This document shows positions 7,705-19,252 of a stretch of DNA of 41,749 nucleotides, in pieces. Every line of letters begins with the position of its first letter. The stretch's first letter is position 1. The stretch is taken from contig NZ_VCKW01000047.1 in the NCBI RefSeq assembly GCF_005889715.1, positions 1 to 41,749 on the forward strand. Direction: 5' to 3'. The notes below the pieces were generated by a model. The model saw nothing but the letters and a program-made list of their open reading frames with translations, was not told the origin of the DNA and ran no database searches. The position numbers and the translations under genes were made by a program. This DNA comes from Actinomadura soli (GTDB taxonomy: Bacteria > Actinomycetota > Actinomycetes > Streptosporangiales > Streptosporangiaceae).

Positions 7705-8181
7705 ATGCGCGATCTGTGCCGGCCTGCCCGTCCCGTCGCCCGGCTGCTGGTCGTCGCGCTGGGCCTGCTCGGGATCGTGGTCGGGCCCGCCGGGGCCGGG
7801 GCGCACGGCGGGACGTCCCCCACCGGGACGATCACCGGCGTCCGGACCGGAGCGGTGCAGCATGCCACCGCCCGGACCCGGTCCTCCACCGGCAAACACC
7901 ATTCAAGCCCCCAAACCCAGGGCTCCCACACGCAGGGCTCCCATGCGCAGGGCTCTCATGCGCAGGGCTCCCATGCGCAGGCGGTGCACGCGCACCTGGC
8001 CCAGGCCGGGCAGCCGCCGTTCGTCGCGCATCCGGCGCTCGCGGTGCTGCCCGCGTCCGGCGTCGAGGTCCTTCCGCCGTCCGGACGCCTCGTCCGGGCC
8101 TTCGCCCTCCACGCCTCACCGGACGTCGAGCCGAAGGGCGTCCCGCGCGGCCGTGCACCCCCCACCTCCCCACGGATCTGA
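7705..8181 (+). CDS. Secreted histidine-rich pentapeptide-repeat protein
   Basis: A 158-residue protein from an ATG behind GGAGGGGCAGG. Residues 12-33 form a signal peptide (LLVVALGLLGIVVGPAGAGA). Residues 72-91 are four near-identical pentapeptides QGSH(T/A), encoded by 15-bp tandem repeats, followed by VHAHLAQ. Histidines at 34, 53, 65, 66, 75, 80, 85, 90, 95, 97 and beyond give a metal-binding appearance. The C-terminal half is hydrophobic and Pro-rich without a known domain. I recognise no family. It precedes secDF on the same strand and may be co-transcribed. A metal-scavenging role is only a guess, suggested by the nearby zinc operon. Confidence 0.6.
   Translation: MRDLCRPARPVARLLVVALGLLGIVVGPAGAGAHGGTSPTGTITGVRTGAVQHATARTRSSTGKHHSSPQTQGSHTQGSHAQGSHAQGSHAQAVHAHLAQAGQPPFVAHPALAVLPASGVEVLPPSGRLVRAFALHASPDVEPKGVPRGRAPPTSPRI
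7918..7977 (+). repeat. Four 15-bp coding tandem repeats (QGSHA)
   Basis: Four units of the form CAGGGCTCCCATGCG, the first ending in CACACG and the third with CTCTCAT, encode successive QGSH(T/A) pentapeptides. The near identity at third codon positions points to recent slippage, so copy number may vary between strains. Confidence 0.8.
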
Positions 8182-8240
8182 GCTAGTCGTCCGCGGTGCC
8201 GCGCGACCGCCCGGCGCCGAAGTCCGTGTGGAGGTTCCCT

Positions 8241-10511
8241 TTGACTCGCGCCAACGTGGTGCGGGCGGTACTGGCGTTCGCCGTGCTCGCCACATCGTTC
8301 TACTTCGCCTGGTCCAAACCCGCCCGCCTCGGCCTCGACCTGCGCGGCGGCACCCAGATCGTCCTCGAGACCCAGAACTCACCGACGGTAGAGGCCGACC
8401 GGGAGTCCACCGACCGCGCCCGGGAGGTGCTGCAGCGCCGCGTCGACGCGCTCGGCGTCGCGGAATCGTCGATCACCCGGTCCGGTGAGCGGCGGCTGAT
8501 CGTGGAGCTGCCCGACGTCCAGGACCCGTCCAGGGCGACCGCCGCCCTCGGCAAGACCGCGCAGCTCACCGCCCACCCGGTGCTGCCCAACGACGGCAAG
8601 GCCGACAAGGGCCAGCAGCTGATCCCCGACGAGAGCGGCCAGCAGATCCTCATCGGGCCCGCCGCGCTCACCGGCGACGGCATCGGCTCCGCCGGCGCGA
8701 ACTACGACCCGCAGAACCTCGGCGGCTGGGCCGTCAACGTCGACTTCAAGGGCGGCGGTGGCAAGACGTGGGAGCGGCTGACCGCCAAGGCCGCGTGCGC
8801 GGCCGGTGACGAGCGGCGGATCGCGATCATCCTGGACGGCAAGGTGATCTCCTCCCCGGGCGTCACCGAGAGCGTGGCCTGCGGCGTCGGGATCACCGGC
8901 GGATCGACGCAGATCACCGGGGACTTCAGCGCCACGGAGGCAAAGGATCTGGCCGCCCTGATCGAGGGCGGCTCGCTGCCCGTCCCCGTGAAGATCATCG
9001 AGCAGCGGGTGGTCGGGCCGACGCTCGGCGACGAGGCGATCGACGCCAGCGCCCGCGCCGCGGTCATCGGTGTCATCCTGACCGGCCTGTTCATCGTGGC
9101 CGTCTACCGGCTCGTCGGCTTCCTCGCCACCGTCGCGCTGACCGGCTACGCGCTGATCTCCTACGCCGCGCTCGTCGCCGTCGGCGCGACCCTGACCCTG
9201 CCCGGGCTCGCCGGTTTCGTCCTCGCCATCGGCATGGCCATCGACGCCAACGTGCTGGCCTTCGAACGCGCCAGGGAGGAGATGTCGGCCGCCCCGGGGC
9301 GCAGCGCGCGGACCGCGCTGGCCGTCGGGTTCGACAAGGCGTGGTCGGCGATCGCGGACTCCGCCGTCACCACGCTGCTCGCCGGGGCGCTGCTGTTCTT
9401 CCTCGCCTCCGGTCCGGTGAAGGGGTTCGGCGTCACCCTGACCATCGGGGTCCTCGCCTCGCTCGTCTCGGCGATGCTGCTGAGCCGCGTCCTCACCGAC
9501 GCCACGGCGGCGCGGTTCCCCCGGCTCGGCAAGGGCCGAGCGGGCGGGCTCAGCGGCGCCGGACGGATCCGCCGGTGGCTGGAGGAGAGCGGCCCCGACC
9601 TGATGAAACGCAGCCGCCTCTGGCTCGGGATCTCCGCGCTCGCCGTCGTCGTCGCCGTGACCGGGATCTTCGTCCGCGGCCTCAACTTCGGCGTGGAGTT
9701 CACCGGCGGACGGCTCGTCGAGTACTCCACGAGCCGTCCCGTGGACATCGACGTCGCCCGCTCCGCCGTCGCCGACGCCGGGTTCCCGCGCGCCGTCGTC
9801 CAGACGTCCGGGGAGGACGACATCTCCGTCCGGACGGTCGACCTCACCAACGAGGAGGAGAAGCGCGTCCACGACGCCCTGGCGAAGAAGGGCGGCGGCG
9901 CCACCAAGCAGCGCGACGAGCTGATCGGCCCCAGCCTGGGCGACGAGCTGCGGACCAAGGCCCTCATCGCCCTCGCCGTCGCGCTGCTGGTCCAGCTCGC
10001 CTACCTGACGATCAGGTTCCGCTGGACGTTCGCGGCGGGCTCCGTCATCGCCATGTTCCACGACATCACGATCGTCACCGGCATCTTCGCCTGGCTCGGC
10101 AAGCCGATCGACGGGGTGTTCCTCGCCGCGCTGCTCACCATCATCGGATACTCGGTCAACGACTCCGTCGTCGTGTTCGACCGCGTCCGGGAGATGTGGG
10201 GCGAGAACCCGAAGGGACGGTTCGCCGCGATCGCGAACCGGGGCGTCCTGCAGACCGTCCCGCGGACGATCAACACCGGGATGGGCGCGCTGTTCATCCT
10301 GTCCGCGCTGGCGGTCCTCGGCGGCGACTCGCTGACCGACTTCGCCATCGCGCTCCTGATCGGGATCATCGTCGGCACGTACTCCAGCGTGTTCACCGCG
10401 ACGCCGATGGCGGTCGTCCTGGAGCGCTTCGCCAAGGCCCCGCCGCCCCAGCGCAAGACCAAGTCCCGCCCGCCCCGCCGCACCACACACGATTCGGGCG
10501 CGGTCGTCTGA
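8241..10511 (+). CDS. secDF: Fused protein-export membrane protein SecDF
   Basis: A single chain joining SecD and SecF, which use proton motive force to pull exported proteins through SecYEG. SecD part: TM1 near residues 5-22, then RLGLDLRGGTQIVLE, the periplasmic P1 region with GDFSATEAKDLAALIEGGSL, and five helices including GFVLAIGMAIDANVLAFERA. SecF part, after about residue 415: GLNFGVEFTGGRLVEY, then FHDITIVTGIFAWLG and IIGYSVNDSVVVFDRVRE. TTG at 8241 has GGAGG six bases upstream and is preferred. GTG at 8196 lengthens it to 771 residues but has no ribosome site. Actinobacteria normally have separate secD and secF near ruvB, so this is probably a second, fused copy. Confidence 0.92.
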   Translation: MTRANVVRAVLAFAVLATSFYFAWSKPARLGLDLRGGTQIVLETQNSPTVEADRESTDRAREVLQRRVDALGVAESSITRSGERRLIVELPDVQDPSRATAALGKTAQLTAHPVLPNDGKADKGQQLIPDESGQQILIGPAALTGDGIGSAGANYDPQNLGGWAVNVDFKGGGGKTWERLTAKAACAAGDERRIAIILDGKVISSPGVTESVACGVGITGGSTQITGDFSATEAKDLAALIEGGSLPVPVKIIEQRVVGPTLGDEAIDASARAAVIGVILTGLFIVAVYRLVGFLATVALTGYALISYAALVAVGATLTLPGLAGFVLAIGMAIDANVLAFERAREEMSAAPGRSARTALAVGFDKAWSAIADSAVTTLLAGALLFFLASGPVKGFGVTLTIGVLASLVSAMLLSRVLTDATAARFPRLGKGRAGGLSGAGRIRRWLEESGPDLMKRSRLWLGISALAVVVAVTGIFVRGLNFGVEFTGGRLVEYSTSRPVDIDVARSAVADAGFPRAVVQTSGEDDISVRTVDLTNEEEKRVHDALAKKGGGATKQRDELIGPSLGDELRTKALIALAVALLVQLAYLTIRFRWTFAAGSVIAMFHDITIVTGIFAWLGKPIDGVFLAALLTIIGYSVNDSVVVFDRVREMWGENPKGRFAAIANRGVLQTVPRTINTGMGALFILSALAVLGGDSLTDFAIALLIGIIVGTYSSVFTATPMAVVLERFAKAPPPQRKTKSRPPRRTTHDSGAVV

Positions 10512-10521
10512 CCCGAACGGC

Positions 10522-10596
10522 GGGCCCCGGATGCCGCCGGGGCCCGGATGCCGCCGGGGCCCGGATGCCGCCGGGGCCCGGGTGGCGCCGGGGCCC
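10522..10596. terminator. 17-bp tandem repeat forming nested hairpins
   Basis: Four 17-bp units (GGATGCCGCCGGGGCCC three times, then GGGTGGCGCCGGGGCCC) occupy 10529-10596. Each junction forms a hairpin. The first has GGGCCCCGG (10522-10530) pairing perfectly with CCGGGGCCC (10537-10545) around the loop ATGCCG. It fills the space between two converging genes, secDF and the septum-formation-like gene, and so probably acts as a bidirectional terminator with repeated stems. Confidence 0.7.
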
Positions 10597-10604
10597 GCTT
10601 CGGG

Positions 10605-11768
10605 TCATCGCGGCAGCAGCGACTTCTTCAAGGGCCGGTCATCGCTCTCGGCGAGGCAGACGACGGTGCGGACGCCCGCCTCCCAGTCGTACTTCTCGGG
10701 GAACAGCCACGAGATCAGCTCCGGCGACGGGCGTCCGGTGAAGACCTTGTCCGCGCGCTTGTCGCAGGCCGCGGCCGCCTTCTTCTCCGTCGCCTTCGGC
10801 CCCGGATACGGGCCCTCAGGCAGCGTGAGCACCGCGTAGACCTGGATCCAATGCGGCTGTGCGCAGGGGATGACGCGCTGCGCCTGGGTGTTCTCATCCC
10901 ACTTCCCGAGACAGTCGCCGACGGCGAGCCCGAGCCATTCCTTCATGGTCGAGTCCACGGTCTTGGCGAGCGGAGCGGTGAGCGTCCCGGAGCCGGTGTA
11001 GCGGGCCAGGCAGATCAGCTTGCGGTCCCCGGCGTTCCAGCTCGTCTTCGTCGGCTGGATGCTGTACTGCGCCAGGTCCCTGGCGTACCGGCTCCGGCGG
11101 AACTGGAGCATCTTCCGTCCGCACAGGCCGGTCGCCGCTTCGGCCACCTTCTGGTCGCCGGGGTACTCCCCGCCGGGCATCTGCAACGTCGCGATGACCT
11201 CGCCGTCATGCGGCTCCGTGCAGGGCAGCGCCGTGACGAGGTTCCGGAAGGCGCCCTCCCGTAACCCGGTGAAGCAGTCGCCGGTCCGCAGCGCCGCGGG
11301 CAGCACCTTGTCCTTGCCGGTGACCCGCCCCGACGCGTCTCGGTCGGTGGTGAAGATCGAACCGACGAAGACCGCCAGGGCGACGGCCGCGACCAGGACC
11401 CAGGCGACGGACGCGGCGAGCCCGCCGATCGCCAGGCCCTTGCCCTTCTCGCCGCGGCGCCCGATCTGGACGAACGCGGCGATGGCGAAGCCCACGGCGA
11501 GCAGCACCAGGCCCGTGAGGCCGGTGACGAGGGCCACGACGGCGAACCGGTTCGTCCGCCCCGGCGCCGACCCGGGCGCCGGCATCGGCATCGGCATCGG
11601 CACCGGCCCCGGGGGGTACACGGGGCCAGGCGGAGGCGGGGGCGGCACCGTCCCTGCGGACGCGCCGGGCGGAACCCACCCGAGGCCGTCCGCCGGGGGC
11701 GTGTCTGTAGCGCCGCCCCTGTCCCTGTCGTCAGCGTTCTCGTCAGCGTTGTCAGCGGACGGTGGCAT
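10605..11768 (-). CDS. Membrane protein with two septum-formation-like repeats
   Basis: About 387 residues from ATG at 11768; ATG at 11804 would add 12, and no strong ribosome site decides. Order: an acidic head, a Pro-rich stretch with PMPMPMPAPG, two TM helices (FAVVALVTGLTGLVLLAVGF and LAASVAWVLVAAVALAVFVG) with GRRGEKGKGLAIGG between them as in DUF4190, then an outside region with two repeats. Repeat one has LRTGDCFTGL, ALPCTEPHDGEV and GLCGRK. Repeat two has VGDCLGKW, VIPCAQPHWIQV and ACDKRA. This GDC...C..PH pattern is that of the Septum_form domain (PF13845). Cys pairs probably form disulfides. The biochemical role is unknown. Confidence 0.75.
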   Translation of the reverse strand: MPPSADNADENADDRDRGGATDTPPADGLGWVPPGASAGTVPPPPPPGPVYPPGPVPMPMPMPAPGSAPGRTNRFAVVALVTGLTGLVLLAVGFAIAAFVQIGRRGEKGKGLAIGGLAASVAWVLVAAVALAVFVGSIFTTDRDASGRVTGKDKVLPAALRTGDCFTGLREGAFRNLVTALPCTEPHDGEVIATLQMPGGEYPGDQKVAEAATGLCGRKMLQFRRSRYARDLAQYSIQPTKTSWNAGDRKLICLARYTGSGTLTAPLAKTVDSTMKEWLGLAVGDCLGKWDENTQAQRVIPCAQPHWIQVYAVLTLPEGPYPGPKATEKKAAAACDKRADKVFTGRPSPELISWLFPEKYDWEAGVRTVVCLAESDDRPLKKSLLPR

Positions 11769-11882
11769 GGTCACGCGCGGTACGGTAACCGGCGCCACCG
11801 ACATAAGCCGCAATTCAGGCAACCCGCCATCAACTTGTGATCAATGCCGGACCATCGACCGCCAGTCAGATCCTTCGGGTGT

Positions 11883-13769
11883 TTATGCCAAGGGCGATTG
11901 GGGTTCGTTGCTCTCGGCGTTGATGACCTGCATGACCGCGTTGATGAGGGCCAGATGCGTGAACGCCTGCGGGAAGTTGCCCAGATGGCGGCCGGTGTGC
12001 GGGTCGATCTCCTCCGAGTACAGCTGCAGCGGGCTCGCGTACGACAGCAGCTTCTCGCACAGGGCCCGCGCCCGGTCCAGTTCGCCGATCATCACCAGCG
12101 TGCTGACCAGCCAGAACGAGCAGATGGTGAAGGTGCCCTCGTCCGACTCGAAGCCGTCGTCGGTCTCGGCGGGCCGGTAGCGCAGGACGAGGTCGTCCTC
12201 CGACAGCTCGTCGGCGATGGCGAGGACGGTCTCCCGGACGCGCTTGTCGTCGGCGGGCAGGAAGCCGAGCAGCGGGATCAGCAGCGCGGACGCGTCCAGG
12301 GTCGTCGCGCCGTAGTGGGCGGTGAAGACGCCGCGCTCGTCCAGCGCGTTCGCGAGGACGTCGGCGTGGATCTCGTCGGCGGCGGCCTGCCACCGCGCGG
12401 CCCGGTCGCGGTCGCCGCGGATGCGGGCGAGGCGGGCGCCGCGGTCGGCCGCGACCCAGCAGAAGACCTTGGACGAGGTGAAGTGCTGCGGTTCGCCGCG
12501 CACCTCCCACATGCCGCAGTCGGGGACGCGCCAGTTGGCGAGCGCGTCCTCCACCTGCTTGATGATGATCTTCCAGAGCCGGTCGTCCAGCCGGTCCCGC
12601 TTGCGCACGAACAGGTAGATGGAGCCGATGATCGCGCCCCACACGTCGTGCTGCGCCTGCATGTACGCTTCGTTGCCGATCCGGACGGGACGCGCGTCGT
12701 CGTACCCGGACAGGTGGTCGAGCGTGGACTCGGGAAGCTCCTCCCGCCCGTCCAGCCCGTACATGATCTGCAGCTTGCCCTCGGCGGCCTCGGCGACGTC
12801 GGTGATGAAGTAGAAGAAGTCGTTTGCCTCCCAGTCGTAGCCGAGGGTGTAGAACGCCCACAGCGCCATCGTGGAGTCGCGGATCCAGGTGTAGCGGTAG
12901 TCCCAGTTCCGGTCGCCGCCGGGCGACTCCGGCAGCGACGTCGTCGCCGCGGCCGCCACCGCACCCGATGGCGCGAACGTCAGGCCCTTCAGCGTGAGCG
13001 CGCTGCGCTGCAGGTGGCTGCGCCAGGGATGGTCGGGGAAGCGGCCGCGGTCCAGCCAGTGCTGCCAGTGGTGGACGGTCCAGATCAGCCGCTCCTGCGC
13101 CTCCTTCCAGGACGACGGCGCCGCGTGCTCGCTCCACGACAGCGCGACGAACCGCGACTCGCCCTGCTTCAGCAGCGTCCGGGACGTGGCGAGCGACCCC
13201 TCGAAACCGACGTTCATGTCGGTGGTGAGCCGCAGCCCGACGCCGTTCCCGCGCGCGACGGCCTCGTGGTACCCGGCACCGGTGTGCTCCCAACGGGCGG
13301 GCGTCTGGCCGTAGTCGAACACCGGCATGCAGTCGAGCCGCACCTGGACCTGGCCGTTCACGCACCGGACCATCCGCAGCAGGACGTGGTCGGCGTCGTA
13401 GTCGGTGGGGGCGCGGCGGTGCGTGTGGGACCGTTCCGTCTCGTGGTGCCACGGGCCCATGAGCAGGGCGTCCGTCACCACGAGCCAGCCGCCGTGCACC
13501 CACCAGGTGGTCTCCATCACCATGGTGCCGGGGATGTACCGCTGCGCGGCGGGCACCTCCACACCGGCCGGGCCGACCCGGAAGTACCCAGCGTCGCGGT
13601 CCAGGATCGATCCGAACACGCTGGGGGAGTCCATCCTGGGCAGGCACATCCACTCGATGTTGCCGCTCGGCGCGACCAGCGCGGTCGTCTCGCAGTCCGA
13701 CAGGAACCCGAAATCGGCGATGGGGGCGAACGGGTCTCCCGCCCGGCCGCCGGCGACCTTCGGCCTCAC
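11883..13769 (-). CDS. Glycoside hydrolase family 15 (trehalase/glucoamylase type)
   Basis: A 628-residue cytoplasmic enzyme. The GTG start (VRPKVAGGRAGDPFAPIADF) follows the near-perfect AAGGAGGTGA; an upstream ATG (MMDHEGGEA) would place that ribosome site inside the gene. The N-terminal beta-sandwich has DFGFLSDCETTALVAPSGNIEW. The (alpha/alpha)6 barrel has the GH15 hallmark NWDYRYTWIRDS and ends with SEEIDPHTGRHLGNFPQAF, containing the expected catalytic acid/base glutamates. Mycobacterial and streptomycete relatives act as trehalases, others on alpha-glucans, so trehalose or maltodextrin are the likely substrates. It is divergent from ppdK. Confidence 0.9.
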   Translation of the reverse strand: MRPKVAGGRAGDPFAPIADFGFLSDCETTALVAPSGNIEWMCLPRMDSPSVFGSILDRDAGYFRVGPAGVEVPAAQRYIPGTMVMETTWWVHGGWLVVTDALLMGPWHHETERSHTHRRAPTDYDADHVLLRMVRCVNGQVQVRLDCMPVFDYGQTPARWEHTGAGYHEAVARGNGVGLRLTTDMNVGFEGSLATSRTLLKQGESRFVALSWSEHAAPSSWKEAQERLIWTVHHWQHWLDRGRFPDHPWRSHLQRSALTLKGLTFAPSGAVAAAATTSLPESPGGDRNWDYRYTWIRDSTMALWAFYTLGYDWEANDFFYFITDVAEAAEGKLQIMYGLDGREELPESTLDHLSGYDDARPVRIGNEAYMQAQHDVWGAIIGSIYLFVRKRDRLDDRLWKIIIKQVEDALANWRVPDCGMWEVRGEPQHFTSSKVFCWVAADRGARLARIRGDRDRAARWQAAADEIHADVLANALDERGVFTAHYGATTLDASALLIPLLGFLPADDKRVRETVLAIADELSEDDLVLRYRPAETDDGFESDEGTFTICSFWLVSTLVMIGELDRARALCEKLLSYASPLQLYSEEIDPHTGRHLGNFPQAFTHLALINAVMQVINAESNEPQSPLA

Positions 13770-13861
13770 AGCCTCACCTCCTTCATGATCCATCATTCCC
13801 TCTTCCGTGCGGTGGGTACGTCACGCCGGCGCGGCGGCGATTCCGTCCTGATCATCCCCGT

Positions 13862-13885
13862 TGGTCCGAATTGGAATAGACCACT
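13862..13885. promoter_or_regulatory. DasR-site-like motif between GH15 and ppdK
   Basis: The 303-base divergent interval 13770-14072 holds ATTGGAATAGACCACT at 13870-13885, which agrees at 13 of 16 positions with the DasR operator form AGTGGTCTAGACCACT as I recall it. It also forms TGGTC-N12-GACCA (13862-13883). The rest of the interval is GC-rich with no other clear element besides the ppdK ribosome site AAGGAG (14061-14066). DasR is the GntR regulator of aminosugar and PTS genes in actinomycetes. Assignment is by motif only. Confidence 0.4.
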
Positions 13886-14072
13886 ATCCGCGGCCTGACC
13901 TGGGCAAACACCCTCCCGGGCCGGGGGCGCCGAGCGAGGCCGGAATTCGCGGGTACAGTCCCGGCAAACAGGGCAGCGGACCCGCCGCCCGGGGGACCGC
14001 GACCGCGCGCGCCCCCGTCGCGCCGGGGCCGGCACTGCCGCTGGGAGGAACCGGAGCGAGAAGGAGCTCCCC

Positions 14073-16784
<2,712 letters not shown>

Positions 16785-16897
16785 CCCCGTCCCCGCCGGA
16801 TGATCCAGCCGATTGATCCATGGGCCGGATGATCTGTGGGCAGGATGACATGCCGAACCGGCGAACCGGACGCACGTGCCGGGCCATCTAACCTAAC

Positions 16898-17746
16898 GTG
16901 TCCGATGCGATGACGTTGGAAGTGGATGTGCCGGAGACCGAGCACGCGACCGCCCGGCCCGAAGCCGCCGGGCCCGACGCCCATGCGCCCGAAACCGGCG
17001 GGCCGGGCGGCACCGGCGAGCCTGACGAGGGCCGCCGGAAGTCCCGGCGCCGCCGCCGGGACGGGCGGCGCAGGCGGTCGCCCTGGTTCACGATCCCGGC
17101 GAGCGTCCTCGCCGGGCTGATCGCCGTAGCCGTCCTGACCCCGCTCGCCGTCGGCGCGCGGGTCTGGTACCAGGCCCGGCAGGACGAACGGCCCCGCTCC
17201 GACGCGATCATCGTCCTCGGCGCGGCGCAGTACAACGGCGTGCCGTCCCCGACGCTGAAATGGCGGCTCCAGCACGCCCTCAAGCTCTACCGCGACGGCG
17301 TCGCGCCCGCCATCGTGACCGTCGGCGGCAAGGCGCCCGGCGACAACTACACCGAGGCCGGCGCCGGCCGCGCCTGGCTGATCGGGAAGGGCGGGGTGCC
17401 CGCGTCCAAGGTCTTCGCGGTGCCCGTCGGGCGCGACACGCTGGAGAGCATGAAGGCCGCGGGCAAGGAGTTCGAGCGGCACCACTGGACGTCGGCGGTG
17501 ATCGTCACCGACCCGTGGCACGGCCTGCGCTCCAAGAAGATGGCCGAGGACAACGGGATCGAGGCCGCCGCGTCCCCGACGCGCAGCGGCCCCAGCGTCC
17601 AGACCCGCGGCACCCAGTTCCACTACATCGTCCGCGAAACCGGCGGGTACCTGTCGTACGTCCTGCTGGGCAAGAGCGTGAAGACGCCGAGCGAGACCGC
17701 CAAGCGCATCCACATCGACCCGTCCGCCGACCCGGCGGACGGCTGA
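16898..17746 (+). CDS. YdcF-family (DUF218) membrane protein
   Basis: A 282-residue protein from GTG. Residues 1-62 are a polar head ending in a strongly basic run, followed by one TM helix (FTIPASVLAGLIAVAVLTPLA). The DUF218 domain follows: DAIIVLGAAQYNGVPSP, PAIVTVGGKAPGD, YTEAGAGRAWLI, DTLESMKAAG and AVIVTDPWHGLRSKKMAED. Relatives (SanA, YdcF) are linked to envelope integrity, and YdcF binds S-adenosylmethionine; the reaction is unknown. A TAACCT hexamer (16889-16894) lies immediately before the start, so the leader must be very short. An ATG at 16910 is an alternative start. The basic juxtamembrane run implies the N-terminus is cytoplasmic and the domain outside. Confidence 0.85.
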   Translation: MSDAMTLEVDVPETEHATARPEAAGPDAHAPETGGPGGTGEPDEGRRKSRRRRRDGRRRRSPWFTIPASVLAGLIAVAVLTPLAVGARVWYQARQDERPRSDAIIVLGAAQYNGVPSPTLKWRLQHALKLYRDGVAPAIVTVGGKAPGDNYTEAGAGRAWLIGKGGVPASKVFAVPVGRDTLESMKAAGKEFERHHWTSAVIVTDPWHGLRSKKMAEDNGIEAAASPTRSGPSVQTRGTQFHYIVRETGGYLSYVLLGKSVKTPSETAKRIHIDPSADPADG

Positions 17747-17799
17747 ACCGCCGGATCCTGGACCGGCCCTGAGCGCTCCCGCTTACCCTGGATAGGGCC

Positions 17800-19098
17800 A
17801 TGACGAGCAATTCGATTCACGGGGAATCCGGACACGGAAACTCCGCCTACACGGCGCGGGACCGGCAACGCTGGGCGCCCGAGCCCGCCAAGCGGCGCGA
17901 CCGGACGGCGTTCGAACGCGACCGCGCCCGCGTCCTGCACAGCGCCGCCCTGCGGCGGCTCGCCGCGAAGACGCAGGTCGCCTCGCCCGGCGCGGACGCC
18001 ACCGCCGACACCGTGCAGAGCCTGCGCACCCGGCTGACCCACTCGCTCGAATGCGCGCAGGTCGGCCGGGAGCTGGGCCAGTCCCTCGGCTGCGACCCCG
18101 ACCTCGTGGAGGCGGCGTGCCTGTCCCACGACATCGGGCACCCGCCGTTCGGGCACAACGGCGAGGCCGCGCTCGACATCGTCGCGCGCGACTGCGGCGG
18201 TTTCGAGGGCAACGCGCAGAGCCTCCGCGTCCTGACCCGGCTGGAGCCCAAGTCGTTCGCACCGGACGGCCCGCCCCTGCACGGGCGCAGCGTCGGCCTC
18301 AACCTGACGCGCGCCGCGCTGGACGCCGCGATGAAGTACCCGTGGTCCCAGACCGAGGCCGTCAACGGGAAGTTCGGCGTGTACGCGGACGACATGGACG
18401 TCGCCCGCTGGGTCCGCGAGGGCGTCGAACCCGGCCGGACGTGCTTCGAGGCCCAGGTCATGGACTGGAGCGACGACGTCGCCTACTCCGTCCACGATCT
18501 GGAGGACGCGCTGGTCGCCGGGCACATCGACTTCGTCCGCCTCGCCGACCCCGCCGAGCGCCGCCTCGTCGCCGCCACCGCGACCAAGCTGTACTGCCCC
18601 GACGCCGACCTCGCCGAGCTGGAGGAGCGCTTTGACGCGCTGCTCGCCGAGCCGTACTGGCCCGACCGCTACGACGGCACCCCGCGCAGCCTCGCCGCCC
18701 TGAAGAACCTCACCAGCACCCTGATCGGACGGTTCTGCCTGGCCGCCGAGACCGCCACCCGGGACGCCTACGGCGACCGTCCGCTGACCCGGTACGCGGC
18801 GGAGCTGATCGTCCCGCGGGCGCAGCGGCTGGAGAACGCGCTGCTCAAGGGCATCACGGCGCACTATGTGTGGATCAGCCACGAGGAGATCAGGGCCCGG
18901 CAGCGGACGCTGATCACCGAGCTGGCCGGCCTGATGCTCGCCGCCGCGCCCGGCACCCTCGAACCCGGCTTCCGCGCCGCCTACGAGGACGCCGCCGACG
19001 ACGCGGGCCGGCTCCGCGCCGTCGTCGACCAGATCGCGTCGATGACCGATCTCACCGCGATGGCCCGCCACAGCCTGCTGAGCGGCCGACCCCGTTGA
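17800..19098 (+). CDS. dgt: Deoxyguanosinetriphosphate triphosphohydrolase-like protein
   Basis: A 432-residue HD-domain phosphohydrolase of the Dgt family, which cleaves dNTPs to deoxynucleoside and triphosphate. Metal ligands are visible: His81 in RTRLTHSLE, His110-Asp111 in [15 protein letters not shown], and the later Asp in [17 protein letters not shown]. The N-terminal [30 protein letters not shown] is typical of actinobacterial members. It lies 53 bases after the YdcF gene in the same direction. In streptomycetes dgt often lies near dnaG; here no dnaG is seen, and the next gene is a ferredoxin-reductase-like protein. dNTP specificity cannot be read from sequence. Confidence 0.93.
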   Translation: MTSNSIHGESGHGNSAYTARDRQRWAPEPAKRRDRTAFERDRARVLHSAALRRLAAKTQVASPGADATADTVQSLRTRLTHSLECAQVGRELGQSLGCDPDLVEAACLSHDIGHPPFGHNGEAALDIVARDCGGFEGNAQSLRVLTRLEPKSFAPDGPPLHGRSVGLNLTRAALDAAMKYPWSQTEAVNGKFGVYADDMDVARWVREGVEPGRTCFEAQVMDWSDDVAYSVHDLEDALVAGHIDFVRLADPAERRLVAATATKLYCPDADLAELEERFDALLAEPYWPDRYDGTPRSLAALKNLTSTLIGRFCLAAETATRDAYGDRPLTRYAAELIVPRAQRLENALLKGITAHYVWISHEEIRARQRTLITELAGLMLAAAPGTLEPGFRAAYEDAADDAGRLRAVVDQIASMTDLTAMARHSLLSGRPR

Positions 19099-19104
19099 TC
19101 ACCT

Positions 19105-19136
19105 GCGCCTTTCCGGGGCCCGGCCCCGGAAGGCGC
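19105..19136 (+). terminator. Strong hairpin terminator after dgt
   Basis: Beginning six bases after the dgt stop, GCGCCTTTCCGGGGC pairs with GCCCCGGAAGGCGC, with a single bulged T and a very short loop. The 14-bp GC-rich stem is among the strongest in the window. No T-run follows. Confidence 0.75.
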
Positions 19137-19190
19137 GCCGCGGCGCGGGAGGCCGTGCCGAATATGCGCCGACGCGCCCGACGATGACCC

Positions 19191-19243
19191 TTGTCTCGTT
19201 ACATGGGCCGCTGTAGGGATAGCTACAGGTCAACTACAGGAGG
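19191..19243 (+). promoter_or_regulatory. Promoter with overlapping inverted repeat
   Basis: TTGTCT (19191-19196), a 17-base spacer and TAGGGA (19214-19219) make a plausible promoter. The perfect inverted repeat CTGTAG-N6-CTACAG (19211-19228) covers the -10 and the expected start point, and a third CTACAG follows at 19234-19239, running into the AGGAGG ribosome site (19238-19243). The arrangement looks like a repressor operator at the reductase gene. Confidence 0.5.
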
Positions 19244-19252
19244 TCGGTCGGC

